From Zanthoxylum bungeanum (lineage: Eukaryota > Streptophyta > Magnoliopsida > Sapindales > Rutaceae), in the NCBI GenBank assembly GCA_019454045.1, contig SKCR01041567.1, forward strand, positions 1 through 64,000: a stretch of 64,000 nt of DNA, read 5' to 3'. Every line of letters begins with the position of its first letter. Positions within the stretch are counted from its first letter, which is position 1. The translations under genes were made by a program, and so were the position numbers. Shown here one piece after another: positions 12,884-24,464 of this stretch. The notes below the pieces were generated by a model. The model was given only the letters and a program-made list of their open reading frames with translations. It was not told the origin of the DNA and searched no databases.

Positions 12884-14208
12884 TGTCGAAGTAATAAAAT
12901 AACCCGGTAAGTCCGGGGTCAATTCACTGGGAATAGATTTAGTATGATAAAGTAATAATCAGAACGAAAAGAAAAAGATTTGATTCGTTTGAAGTTGTTT
13001 AGAGAATTTGAATTAGATGACAACAATAAAATAAAATAAAAATTGGATTATATGATCCACTTTTAATATTTTAAATTTAGAAATCTCACTTTTTATAATA
13101 TATAAATTGTCATTATTACCCAATTAATTTACTTCTCGAATTAACTATAGCAAAACATATAAAACTGGCCTTAAAGGCTGTAGTCATTTTTGTCGATAAC
13201 TAGTCCTGTCAAGGTACTAAATATGCCAAAAACATAAAACCAACCATAAAGGCGGTGATAACGTTTGTCTATAACAAGTCCAGTTGGGTACTCAATTATG
13301 CCAAAATCGTATAAAGCCAGCCATATAGGCGGTAGAAAATTTTTTCAATAATTAATTCAGATCTCAATTAATTATTAATCATTAGATTACAATTCATATA
13401 TTATAATATAAGTGAGATTAATCTAAACTTTAATAATAAAAGTTTCACCCATTCCCCCAGCAGGAAGTAATTAGCTACTCATACTGTAATTAAAAACACA
13501 CATAATTTTATTACTTAAATGAAAAGACATTACAAGAAATTAAAACAAACAAGATACTTTCTTCCAAACTCTTATTCAGAATTCAGAGGAAAAATATAAA
13601 GAAAATGAATAAAGAACTCTTCAATTTATGCAAAGAAAAGGCTTCCACCAATTTATCCACCAAACGCTCCACTAAACATACCACCAAACATGCTTCTACC
13701 AACCATGCAAGACAATTGTAAATTGTAAATTGTCATTTTCCATTTTTTTTTTTGATAATGACTTTAATAATTACACATAACACACTTTGGATTTTTCATC
13801 AATTTCGACCTTGAAAAGCTCAGGATTAGAAACTCTTATAAACTTCCAAGTTGTAGATCTTTGAGTCTTCTTTCATTTGGAACTTGAATCACCTTAATCC
13901 GATATTGGAGTAAAAGGTTATGGCCAAAATACAAAAATTGCGCAAAGTTGGAATTTCTGAAATTATACACCGTTAGAAAGCCCTTGCAAGTTTCCGACCT
14001 CCAAAACCCAAATGTCAAGTCCATTTTTCTAGTCAAGCATCAAAAATATTATTTCACCTACATAATAAATAAAAATCAAAATAAAAATATGTAAAACATA
14101 AATTTAATTATTATTTCACAAATGTGCTAAATTAATGGGATTAATGAAACTACAAGTGTAAAATGACTAATTTTTTTTTAATAAACGTGAAATTTTTAGT
14201 GTTCATCA
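12884..14208 (-). repeat. Athila-like 3' LTR
   Basis: On the minus strand it opens TGATGAACACTAAAAATTTC after the polypurine tract GGTTGAGGGGTG and closes with GGTTATTTTATTACTTCGACA. The closing block (12884-12935: TCGAAGTAATAAAATAACCC and GGTAAGTCCGGGGTC) is a hallmark found at the end of LTRs in this group of plant gypsy elements. About 1325 bp. The partner 5' LTR is not in the window, so no target duplication can be tested. Confidence 0.65.
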
Positions 14209-15392
14209 CACCCCTCAACCAGCTTATTATTAGTCCATAGTAATCTAAGCGAAAACTAAAGAGTGAAATTCTTATCCAAGTTAGTAGTTGTAAAAAGTGA
14301 AATTCTTATCCAAGTTAGTAGTTGCTTTATTTCTTTCTAAATTACCAAATAAGTAAATTCTCCAATAATTTTTACCATTCTCCATATATACAATTGACAA
14401 GGTATTTATCAATTCATTATGCCCACAATATTAATAAGAGTTGTTGAAAAGAGAGTAATATTTTTGTCCTAAAGTTATATCAGAATTCACACCTTTTTGG
14501 CAATAGAAATTTATTTATAAGTGCAATTTTTTTTACATATTCAATCCTTGTAACGAGCTTTGGGCCAGTGACTCCCAAACCAGTTGGCTTTAGGGCACTA
14601 GGTGTTAAGACACCCCTATGGACTTAATTTCTCGGATCTCAAATGTTAAAAGCTCTAACGTTTGATGCGAACAATCAATGCTTGTTGAGGCAAGATATCC
14701 GGTAACTAAGTAAAAACATGATTAATTTCATTTTTTTTAATATAAATACAAATTCCACTACTTTTAGGTGATGCTTCCAATAAACTAGAGAACTGAATAT
14801 TAAAAAACTTTCACTTATAATCCATGTTCATATGTTACCGTGTATGTTGATAATACATGTCTAATGAGCATATAAAGATCAAATTTAATCAATATTATGG
14901 AGAATTCATAAATTTAAATTTTTCAAAAAGGAAATAAACAAAAATAACTTGTTACAAATTAGACTGAGATACGTCTCAGGAGAGAAAACTCTTTACACAG
15001 CTATCTCTGAACAAAAAATACACTTGATTAGTCAAAAATTTATTGTTAGTTTGCGTGTAGTTAAAAACATGAAATAAAATCAAAACAAAATATTTTTATT
15101 TATTATTTTTTTTACACACAAAATAACAACAAAGCAAAAACAACAATAAAGTAAAAACAACATAATAAAAACTTAACACAACAAAAAAAAACATAAAATA
15201 AAAACAAACTAGTCAATTATCCCCTTCCTCAAACCAAATGGAGACATTGTCCCCAATGCCTGAAAAGAAGAAGTAGAGTTTAGAAGACATCACCTGGTTA
15301 GTGTGGAATTGACAATTACATCTACGACTAAAAAAATATTACAGATTAAGATCGAGGTTTACTCTACGCTTCTTGCCACGATCGTTATCAGA
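14209..15392 (-). other. Athila-like 3' untranslated region
   Basis: Non-coding sequence between the LOG stop and the LTR. It holds the polypurine tract (14209-14222), a conserved Athila-type block at 14561-14710 (minus-strand sequence with GTCTTAACACCTAGTGCC), several A/T runs, and at about 15225-15265 the motif that normally follows pol in these elements (GGGGACAATGTCTCCATTTG on the minus strand). These markers place the LOG sequence inside the element. Confidence 0.55.
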
Positions 15393-16004
15393 CTAGTTCA
15401 ACTTGGAAAGAATATGGTCAATTTTTGGTTCATAAGCTAAGAGTTGGTCAATTAAATTATCAGCTTTTCTTGTAGTTAGGAAGATATCTTTTACCGATTT
15501 TGAAATAAACCCATTTCTTCTGGCATCTTGAAGAAATACAAAAAGAAAATCGAAAAATCCATCAACATTAAACATTCCAATAGGTTTTTGGTGAATGTTC
15601 AAGTTCGCCCATAATGTCACTGTGAATATTTCTTCCAGTGTGCCCAGCCCACCTGGTAAAGCAATAAAAGCATCAACATGATTAATCATTTCAATAAGTC
15701 TTTCAGACATACCTGAGATAATGCATTCTTCTCCATTTGATTTTCCGCTTAGGTTTACGTCTGCCAAAGGTTTTGGAATGATCTCCAAAACTTGACTGCC
15801 ACCATCTTGTACGGCCTTTGAAATGCATCCCATCAATCCAAGATTCCCACCTCCATATACTAAGTGCATGTTTCTTTACGCCATGACTCTGCCCAATTCT
15901 TTTGCAGCCTTAAAAAATTCTGGTTTAGTTCCAGAGCTAGTTGTATAAAACACACAGATATTAGTGACTCGTCTTCTTGAAGTTGTATCCTTTTTTGTTC
16001 TCTC
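15393..16004 (-). pseudogene. LOG-family phosphoribohydrolase, intronless and broken
   Basis: Lonely-guy proteins release active cytokinin bases from their riboside 5'-monophosphates in the cytosol. The intact frame 15869-15393 (158 codons) carries YGGGNLGLMG, DAFIALPGGLGTLEE (the PGGxGTxxE nucleotide-binding motif) and KPIGMFNVDGFF. Upstream the frame continues with NICVFYTTSSGTKPEFF and AAKELGRVMA, which matches the family N-terminus. An in-frame TAA at 15876-15878 separates the halves, and no ATG precedes NICVF. The usual Arg-Lys of the active-site helix (family pattern RKAEM) reads RLIEM here. Plant LOG genes are normally multi-exon; here the whole coding region is continuous, so it looks cDNA-derived. 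A TATA-like site lies upstream. A truncated product from the internal Met would lack the first strand and helix of the fold, so enzyme activity is unlikely. Confidence 0.85.
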
Positions 16005-16042
16005 TTATCCTTTTGTGTATTGAAGAGAAGAATGAAGAGCTG

Positions 16043-16052
16043 GATTTATAGA
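16043..16052 (-). promoter_or_regulatory. TATA-like site upstream of LOG
   Basis: Minus strand TCTATAAATC, about 40 bases upstream of the first codons that match LOG. Its position suggests that some 5' flanking sequence came with the LOG segment, or that a TATA-like string is here by chance. No other promoter element is evident. Confidence 0.35.
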
Positions 16053-16239
16053 TCTAGAAAATAGTGAGTAATAAATGCACTAGTACCTCCAAAATGATAA
16101 TTGTCAGATGAACAATAAAATAGATCGTGAAAGTCAAAAAGTTTAGTTACTGTCGGTGAAAATTAAAGTAAAGAAAATCAAAACAGTAAATTAAAGTAAA
16201 TCAAATCAATAATTGAAACAATATGTACACATAGTTGTG

Positions 16240-16790
16240 ATTATGACTCACATATTCCTCTCGTTTTACGTCCAGTAACGGCTTGAACGCCCTCTATGGG
16301 TCAGGGATATGCTCCCATCTAATTTTCTTATAAATTGGAAAACATGGTATTTTAAAGTCATATTCCCGAGACTGTATTGTTGTCTTTATTTTTGAAATTG
16401 TGTATACAAATTATGAATTACTCGATGAACATGTCCACTAGGATGTGTCTCAAGAGTCAATGATATATCATCTAAAGACTCCTTACTCAAGCCATCTCTA
16501 ATGAATTGAATTTTATCTTTGCGATTGTCAGATATCAATCCTAAAGAACGACAACGAGTGTTGCATGACCAGTATGCACATTTATAACAAACACCTAATT
16601 GTTTAACTCTTCATTTTTTAGCATATGTGTTTTTCCCTAAACCAGGCAAGTGAGAAATGAAAGAGTCAGATGACTCACCTGCCAAGCGAACCCTTGCTTC
16701 AATTACCCAACGAATATCACTAGGAATACCATGGTTCATAAGAAGCCTCATTCTTTCAGTGCGTGTTTTGTAAATTTTCATCAGAGTATT
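16240..16790 (-). pseudogene. Unassigned coding-like segment between protease linker and LOG
   Basis: The minus strand gives an almost open frame with protein-like composition: MRLLMNHGIPSDIRWVIEAR, DSFISHLPGLGKN, one stop, then VKQLGVCYKCAYWSCNTRC, RKDKIQFIRDGLSKESLDD and THPSGHVHRVIHNLYTQFQ. A Cys cluster (CYKC...SCNTRC) could bind zinc. I do not recognise the family. It lies where RT should begin and joins directly onto the LOG region, so it may be a second captured sequence or a lineage-specific Athila module. It resembles neither retroviral RT nor LOG. Confidence 0.5.
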
Positions 16791-17640
16791 TCAGGGAAGA
16801 GATGGAAAATGATTGTTGAGTTTTGCAAGAGTTTCTTCCATGCCTTGATTATTCAAGTCTGAAGGTATTTGTCTTTCTTGATCCCTTTTAGAAGAGGAAG
16901 AACTTTCCACATGATAAGTTTGTTCATCTCCAAGAAATACATTCTTCAATTCTCCTGGAAAATATTTCAATTCCAAATTAGGTGCTTCCTCGTGTTTTCC
17001 TTCTTCCATTATTTTCAGTTCCTCAAAATTTTGGTTATCTCCATCTTCATCCAGTATCTGTGTAGAATCAAGTAAAAAATCATTAGGAATATCTGAATCT
17101 AATTGCATGCTTGATTCAAGAAAATTAGTTGTACAAATTTCTGTAGGGTCAGATAAATTCCCCTTAATATATTCTTGCATAATTGTTTCAATTAGATCAA
17201 TGCTCTCGTCTTCACTGTTCTCATCGTATGGTTGTTTTCACATGTCAAAAATATTAAGCTTCAACGTCATATTGCCAAGGGACAAATTGATGATTCCATT
17301 CCTGTAATTTATTAAAGCATTAGCTGTTGCTAAAAATAGACGACCAAATATTACAGGAACTAGCTTATAATTGTTTGTTTCAGGTTGTGTTTCTAAAATA
17401 ATAAAACCCACAAGATATATGAATTTATCGACTTGTAATAACACATCTTCTATGATTCTTTTCGGTGCCTTGACTGATCAATCGGCAAGTAAAATAGTAG
17501 TTGAAGTTAAATTTAACTCACCAATATTAAGTTTTTGGTAATCCGGAAATGGAAGCAAATTTACACTGGCTCCAAGGTCAAACAAAGCATGTTCAAGATT
17601 TTTTTTTTCAATAATACATGAAATAGTCGGACAATCAGGG
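16791..17640 (-). pseudogene. Athila-like protease and linker
   Basis: The minus-strand frame 17444-17238 reads LLQVDKFIYLVGFIILETQP and then VPVIFGRLFLATANALINYR. This corresponds to the C-terminal half of the Athila aspartic protease (family form ILGRPFLATA), with substitutions IF for IL and L for P. 17180-16791 is the acidic linker that normally bridges protease and RT, with LELKYFPGELKNVFLGDEQT recognisable. Upstream at 17640-17450 the active-site half is present but frame-broken (about 17600-17560 reads CLFDLGASVNLLPF, where the usual catalytic triad follows LxDLGA). A stop at 17235-17233 separates protease and linker. Not functional. Confidence 0.75.
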
Positions 17641-18299
17641 GTCTTTATATTTTAAAGTATTATTGGTGGAGAGAATAGAGCTTACCTGTTAAGCTAGAAA
17701 GCTTTCTTTCTTACCTGATGTCTTCGTTTAACGGTGCACAAGTCTTTCACAAATTTGGCATAAGATGGTATCTGTTTGATGGCATCTAACAAAGGAATAT
17801 TGACATTTACCTGATCTCTCGAGAATAGTTCAATTTATTTATTTTTAATGCTTGAGGAAATGGAGGTGCATGTGACAAATTGTTATCATCAACGATAGGT
17901 ACTGGTTCATTAACCTCTTCCTTACCCTCTGAACCTGATTTATTTTCAATTTCATGAGGTTCAAAATTAGGTTTATGGATAACGTAACCATTATGAAGAG
18001 TACTAATAGATTTGACTTGGTCAATGTGTTGACTACCAGAACTACTCTCGTGAGGGTTTTGATGACTCTTGGGGTTTGGCTATGGTTGTGCAGGAAACTT
18101 ACATTTCTCATGAATGGTCAATGCATATGTGATTTTGGAAAAACATCTTTCGGATCAATCAATGTTTGCAAATGTTGGTTATTGATGGCTTCTTTTTTCT
18201 CAATGAATGCATGCAAGGTATCCTCAAGGGTTTTCCTAGGTGGTGGGACATATGGTGCATAATTCTTAGAGTTTTGAAAATTCTGGTGTACCTAGGGAG

Positions 18300-18910
18300 A
18301 TTTTTGTGATGGTGGTCATTCCTCCAACTGAATTTTGGATGCTTTATTCAACCATAATTGTATATTTGGTCTATTGAAAGTGTTTATGGAACTGACTTGG
18401 TCATGGAGACATTCTTGTAGGGCTGGCAAGGTTGGATAAACTTGTGTGACATGTTCATTTGAATTACAGATTTGACATGTGACTTCTTGTACTGACTTGA
18501 CATGATCATTCTTCCTTATTTCTGATGCCTCAACTTTTTTAGCTAGAGATGCATACTTTGCAGAAAGGTCATGGTCTTCCCTAAGATTAAACATACATAT
18601 ACTAAATGGTTGTGGTTTTACAGACGACTAATAAATGCCAACTGTGTAACAGTGTTGTGCATTCTCTGCTATGTGTTCTAAGTAATCTAGTGCATCTTCG
18701 AGATTTTTATCCCTAAACTAACCATTCCACATCATTTCCACTACTTGTCTACCTTAGGGTGTTAACCTCTCGTAGAAATAGGCAACCAGCCTCCATGTTT
18801 CAAACCCGTGATGTGGACAAACATTCAATATCTCTTTAAATCTCTCCCAATATTGGTAAAGTGTTCCCCCGACTCTTGTGTGAAAGTTGTGATTTTTCTC
18901 TTAAAGGAGT
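18300..18910 (-). pseudogene. Athila-like gag
   Basis: The minus-strand translation from 18905 gives LYQYWERFKEILNVCPHHGF, then ETWRLVAYFYERL and QVVEMMWNG (stops interspersed), the conserved capsid core of Athila gag. 18594-18316 continues with a degenerate zinc knuckle (CQICNSNEHVTQVYP, last Cys replaced by Tyr) and the following QECLHDQVSSINTFNRPN. The N-terminal part of gag is missing because the copia LTR begins at 18921, ten bases upstream. The remaining sequence 18300-17640 is decayed gag-protease spacer. Confidence 0.8.
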
Positions 18911-18920
18911 TTGTCCTGTG

Positions 18921-20596
18921 TGTTGTACATATATGACCTATAGCATCACTATTTGTACAGAATATGGTGTGGTTGTACAAATTAACTATGTGACAAAGGA
19001 AATTGCTCTTTTATCATTTGTAATTGGATTACCTGAATATATAAATGATAAAAGACCATATGATTAGTACCGAATTAATAAGATTTGAGACAGTATTAAT
19101 CCACAAAGTTTTAATCATTAAATATCCCTAGTCGTAGTATTATCGAGACCGGACATCGATAATGCGGAATAGGCTAGTATTACACTTGTGCGTGTTATGG
19201 AAGCGTAACGACGTAGTTATCATATATTTGGGTATTGGATACTCATGCAAGTGTAATAGGAGGTTCTGTTTACCGATGGTATGGAAACAGCTTCGCTCTG
19301 GATAGACCCCTCAGAATCCCATTCGTAATATGACTATGTGTCTATGGGAATCTGAATCAGGGTAAGTGTATTTGGTCTTAGCCTGAGACTTGCATCGCTA
19401 ATACTTGCGACAATTAGTATACTTTGGTTTTGGTCGTCCAAGGCTTTAACAGGTTCTCTGTACGCCTTTTCTGGGTATACTGAGAATCATAGTGTATTGG
19501 ATGTGATATCAAGATGAAAGTATCACTTCAGTCATATGGAGATGATGATCACGCAGGGAAACAAAACTGGTACTATAAGTGCTATAGCTATCGGGGAAGT
19601 ATGACTAGGTCATGACTTTTCGATCATAAAGAGACTAGTTGCTAGTGATTCGATATATGCTTCGTACGGGGCAGACACAACTCCAGCCTCAGGCCTAACA
19701 TGTGACATCCGATACTAGATCGTAATGCGCAATACTACGTATACTACACCTGACAAAGATCTCGTATTCCTTAAAATAATTTTTCTGGAGAATTGGGTAG
19801 ACACGGTGCTTTGCTAGAAGCCAACCATGTCTTGTAAATCGGTAAGAACGTGGTACCGGGTACGCACATGTTCAGATTTTCCGATAACCGTATTTACTGC
19901 CAACATATCCAGGGATCTCTTGGGTCGCATCCCAAAGATTCACCGATGATATTTGACTCGAACAATATTAATCTGGGATTAATTAAGAGAGAGAAAATTA
20001 ATCTTGGATTACTTACGGCAAGAATTAATCTGGGATTTATTATTAGAGAAAGAATTAATCTGGGATTAATTTACGTCGAGAATTTATCTGGGATTAAATT
20101 CGTGAAGAGGAGAGAACGCGATTAATTTGGAATTAATCGATAAAATAAATTTAATAGTTATATTAGATTTTACTATTTAATTTATTTAATTGGGCTAAAA
20201 TAATATATTAGATATATTAAATGAAATCGGATTTCAATGCGGAATTAAATTGGATTTTAATTCTAGCGAACGAATTAATTTGGAATTAATTCGTAAGCGA
20301 CTTTAATAATAATTTTACGAGGCATAATTATTTTATTAAATTAGATTTAATTACCTCTCTGTTAGCCGAATTGTTGCTTCTCTTGGAGGGCAATTTTTTG
20401 TTGATTTTGTTCTTGCTAACACATAAATGAGTCAAGTGAATGTGATATGGATACTCACCAATGAGCTTGGAAGCTTCAACATTCATGAAAAGTTTTGAAC
20501 TCAACCGATCAATGTAAGTCCTCCACAACTTATTCTTGATTTTATTCACACACGAATCACACTTAGAGATCCTGTGGCATGTCTAGGACACTAACA
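18921..20596 (+). repeat. Copia 5' LTR, family 1 copy 2
   Basis: Starts TGTTGTACATATATGACC and ends CTAGGACACTAACA; 1676 bp. A tRNA-Met-type primer binding site follows, so this copy was a 5' LTR. It inserted into the gag region of the Athila-like element. It shares most of its sequence with 1643-3066 and with the copy starting at 62410, including the blocks around CTTCGTACGGGGCAGACACA and the tandem AATTAATCTGGGATTAA array. Confidence 0.85.
19964..20100 (+). repeat. Minisatellite in LTR (AATTAATCTGGGATTAA array)
   Basis: About five imperfect units of roughly 25-35 bp, each containing TTAATCTGGGATT or a one-base variant. The LTR at 62410 has three such units (about 63437-63515), and the LTR at 1643 has lost the block. 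It is a length-variable feature of the family. Confidence 0.75.
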
Positions 20597-20598
20597 AT

Positions 20599-20610
20599 TG
20601 GTATCAGAGC
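20599..20610 (+). promoter_or_regulatory. Copia primer binding site
   Basis: TGGTATCAGAGC three bases after the LTR end, complementary to the 3' end of initiator tRNA-Met. This is the standard primer site of plant copia elements and confirms the LTR boundary at 20596. Confidence 0.88.
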
Positions 20611-22620
20611 GAGATCTAAGCATGATTTGGATTCTAGGGTTCATGACTTTAATTTGGGGATTTTGTGCTTGGAGTTTGATTTTTCCTAAATTGATTATTT
20701 GGTTGAGTTTATATTATGTTGAATTGGATTTGTGCATCATTGATTTTGTGAAAATTTGATTAGATTAATTTTCCCTAAAATCTCCACCTTGGCCGAATGT
20801 TACCCTAGGAAGCTCATGGTTAATTTTGAAATTTAACAATTGGATGTGTTGTTGGCATGATATATGTTGATTTAATTGGATTGAAATCAAATTGCATGAC
20901 AAATTCCTTACCAATGTCGTGAGCCTAACATTTTGGAATGAATTGATTGTGCTTTAATTTTTGTTGGACATGAATTTGGGAATTATGCATGATTAATTAG
21001 ATTAAATTGATGTTTTGGAAATATTAGGTTAATTAATTATTTATGGTGATTGCACTTTAATTGAATTAATATGTAATTTGGAATGATGTATTAATTTAAT
21101 TTATTGTATTTGGGCTTAATGGGCTTGGTTGGGCCAAGTTTGGTTTTGGACAATTGGGTTGGATCCAATTGGGCCTAAAACCATTTCCATAAAGTCCAAA
21201 GTATGACATTGGGCCTTTAAAAATTTAATTGGGCCTAAATTGATTTTATGGCATAGGGTGATTCCTAACTTGGGCCTTGGCATCTTGGATTTGATTCATA
21301 ATGGCCAAAGTCCATGCCTAAAGAATTAATTAAAAGCTCATTGGACTTTAATTAAATAATATTGGATACTAATTGAGCCTTTGAGACCCATAAATATTGG
21401 ATTTGGAATCCAAGTCTAAAAGGCACTTTTAAAAGTGTAATTATTTAATTTGGAATTAAAATATGAATTAGTATTGAATATAATTTAAATTGGATTTAAA
21501 ATTGTAGTTCGATATAATTCAAGAATACTTACTTTGAGTATTTATTCTTAAACGAGTTTGACTCGCGCAAATCAAATCGTTGTTTGAACATTGGATGGTC
21601 ATTAATTAAAGATTAATTAATTGGATTAGATTGATTGACAACATGCTTTGTGTGAATACTTGGATGTATGAATGAATAATGTATATCGGATGGATATTAG
21701 AAGGGTGAGGGCAATTTTGGAAATTGTTGTAAGTATGGTACTTATTTATTAAATTGGACATGTGTGTCCAGCCTATTATCTCTACTCTCTTTGTATTTCT
21801 CTTCTCACTAATGTCCCTCAATGTAAATGAGGTTTCTTATTAGTGTTATGTAATTGGGTAGAAGTAAGAATAGTGATAGCGGGAGAGAGGAAATAGAGAG
21901 AAATGTTTTAAGAACAATTTGTTGTATATCCATCCGCATATCATTATTAATTTTATTCACGCCTTATTATGCTTTTAGAATGCATGCTTAAAGGTGTATG
22001 ATGAGACCTAATTAAAGAAAATAAATTGGTTGCCAAATCGCGACAAAAATCCTCATTTTATATTAAGTGTTTTTCCTTCCATTGAGTGGTTCTCTCTCAA
22101 GATCCAAGATTGGCATTGGTTTGTTTGCCAAAGTCAAGACCTTTGTCCATCGCGGATGTGTTTGAATCACGAAAGATTTGTTCCATATCGTACGTCTTGG
22201 GCAAGTTGTGATTTGTTGGTCAAGTCAATGTCACTTCTTGTTCCTCGACCTCGATTACGGAGCTTTCCCACTGTCAATGGGTCACGCTTAACTGGTTTCA
22301 TTAAGCTTGTTGAGCTAAAGCCAATGCTTAGTTGATTCAGAGGAAAAATGTTAGGAAATATATTGGATATATTGGCATATATTGGATATATGTTTCGGAC
22401 TTGGAGGTCCACCTACTGGATCTAGGAATTGGATGGGATCCAATTGATCTTAGAGATCCACCTAGTTAAGTTTCATACAACTTGTTGGCCAAAGTCAAAG
22501 TTGTGTGTTATTTAACGGGATCCTAGCCCACTAGGAAGCTAGGTTTCCCGAGTACTCCACAGAGGGTTAGAGGCTAGTCAAAAAATAGTGGGAGACAAGT
22601 ATTAAATTTGCAATTTCGTT
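20611..22620. other. Non-coding interior of a copia or LARD-like element
   Basis: About 2 kb of T-rich, TTGG-rich sequence (TTAATTGGATT, TTGGGCCTAA repeats) after the primer site. I find no gag or pol motif in any frame. The short frames at 22030-22335 and 22412-22167 resemble nothing I know. It could be a long leader, a large-derivative (LARD) interior, or unrelated decayed DNA. Confidence 0.45.
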
Positions 22621-22949
22621 TAAATACTTGCCAATACGCGCTCATTTAAATACTTGGTGCATATGATATGTATGCTCCAGTTTGAGGGAATGTTAGAATT
22701 CCTAAGATATTGTTAGAATCCCTAAGATATTGTTAGAATCATAATTATAATCATCCAAAGATATGATTATGATTCTACATATCTGTAAGATATTGTTACA
22801 TAATAATTGAGATATGATTATGTAATCATAATGATTATTTGTATATTTAGTTTCTATATTTAACTCGATATAATGTCTATATAAATGCATATCTCTTGTA
22901 ATTCTAAGTATTTAGAAATATAAAATAGTCTTATTTCTTTACAGAAACA
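22621..22949 (+). mobile_element. 3' end and LTR of another copia element
   Basis: 22640-22690 looks like the decayed C-terminal tail of a copia RNase H region, with the polypurine tract GTTTGAGGGAA at 22680-22690. An LTR follows, opening TGTTAGAATTCCTAAGATAT and probably closing TTACAGAAACA at 22949 (259 bp). The first 20 bases are partly repeated in tandem (CCTAAGATATTGTTAGAAT, twice). The rest of the element is missing. It ends 155 bp from the last recognised DnaJ exon. Confidence 0.65.
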
Positions 22950-23104
22950 ATGATCAAATTCAAACAAAATAGGTCACTTTACTCTATAAGATAACATACA
23001 GGTAGCTTCCTTCAGTAAAAATTGAGATGTAACATTATGTTTTAACTATATAAGAAATAATACAATGATAATAATAAAGACAGAAATATTACTTTTACTT
23101 GCAC

Positions 23105-23855
23105 CTTCCCTGACAAAGTTGGAACATCAACCTTTCCACCAAGAATGCCCTGTGAGAAAATTCAAACTTTAGTTTATAGTAAGAGCTTACAATATATGAG
23201 CCTGTGAATGGATCAAGAAGTTAAAGGTAAATGAACACAATTAAGCTAAAATTTGATCTTTTAAAATGCCTAAAGACAGTGATGCATTTGCATGCCGAGT
23301 GGAGAAATTGACAGTGGCCTATATAGATCAGACCATAAGGAAAAACAGATAAATGCAATAAATATTTTACAATTCAGTTCTCACTTGTGTAAAGCTGATT
23401 TTAGAGTCCACGTATACATCTGCACCATCTCTAGAAAATATAGGATCATCAGCTACCTACATTAACAAAAGAAATGATTCTTTAGAAAGTAAAGGGAATA
23501 ATCATCTTAATTGGAGATTTTCCCTTCAGTGAAGAGAAATTAAAGAAAATTTCTCTTTATTGAAGAGAATATTCAATTTCATTTCAGTGAAGAGAAGATA
23601 AGTTAATCTTCATTCCAAAAACGAACATTGGCTTCTTTAATGACTAGCCTTTGAATGCACAAACCTACTTTGACTCACGTTGCTAATTTTCATGCATAGG
23701 TTAGTGAAACATCTACAGATAAATAATATAATCTAGCTAAGGAATAAATAGTGTAAACCATGCCTTTAATTTAATAAATAAATTCCCATGTTGACTTCCT
23801 CGCCTCCCAGCATTGCCAACCTCTGGTACACGTATTGTATCTCCAAAATCCACAC
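23105..23855 (-). pseudogene. ATJ1: ATJ1-like exons 12-14: substrate-binding domain
   Basis: 23855-23764 reads VDFGDTIRVPEVGNAGRRGS and ends NLFIKLK. 23456-23385 reads VADDPIFSRDGADVYVDSKI plus SFTQ. 23149-23105 reads GILGGKVDVPTLSGK. These are the C-terminal beta-sandwich segments of DnaJ, in order and in frame. The donor after exon 12 is GC rather than GT (23763-23762). The following coding part of the family (about 100 residues, beginning PKGTQP) is not recognisable between 22949 and 23104 or further left. It has been lost, displaced by insertions, or lies outside the window. Confidence 0.85.
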
Positions 23856-24464
23856 CTAATCAATTTATTGAAAAGGGGATAAAAAAACAAAAAGGTGAAT
23901 AATGATGAAGCATAAGTAATATAACTTTATCATTAAATATAGATCAATGAAATGATTATGTTCACAGATTCAACTATCGGAGTCTCACCAAAAGATCATT
24001 CACTATGCCAAATACGACAATATTCAGTTTTTTTCCCAGTAGGCTCATAAGCCTATTCATTTACAGGCTTAAGTCATACTTCATACTACTTCCTAGGAAG
24101 CAATATATAGATTCATCGGTTTGTTAGGCCTAAAGGCTAAAACTACTTTATACCACATTTTTGCTATCCCACAAGATCAGAGGCAATCTTAAGCTCCCAG
24201 CCCACCTGGAAAGATGCTAGTATGACCCATGTAAATACCACTGCAAAGTTGACAGCCAAAGTTCAATAGTTTTAGTTGAGTTAAAAAGGAAATAGCAATT
24301 ACTATACAAAAAATCCTAATGAGATTTGAGGGTCCAGCCTAAGTTGACAGTTAATTAGGTGAATGTCATGCAAACTTGTTAACTGCTATTGAGCTCTTCT
24401 TATTACACATTTAACCAAGCTCAAATGAAAGTGGAGGAAGCATGTACCTCTGGCTATAAGATTC

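Larger units (their letters stand above)
12884..18920 (-). mobile_element. Athila-like Ty3/gypsy element carrying a LOG sequence in place of pol
   Basis: Minus-strand element truncated on the right by the copia LTR at 18921. In sense order it has gag (18910-18300), protease (about 17640-17238), the post-protease linker (17180-16791), an unassigned coding segment (16790-16240), a LOG-family sequence (about 16004-15393), a pol-3' marker reading GGGGACAATGTCTCC (about 15259-15245), a 3' untranslated region, polypurine tract and 3' LTR (14208-12884). RT, RNase H and integrase are absent, so it is non-autonomous. The identity rests on gag and protease motifs typical of plant Athila elements. Whether LOG was captured during retrotransposition or the element inserted around a resident gene cannot be settled from one copy, but the lack of introns in LOG favours capture. 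Confidence 0.75.

Noticed and set aside
19850..20125. ORF with repeated INLGL peptide
   Set aside because: Translation of the LTR minisatellite; not a gene.
22030..22335. 101-codon ORF in the non-coding copia interior
   Set aside because: No motif, no related copy, and stops surround it in the same frame.
23521..23600. GAAGAGAA-rich stretch as an additional DnaJ exon
   Set aside because: No frame fits the family and no splice sites bracket it; it is intron sequence.
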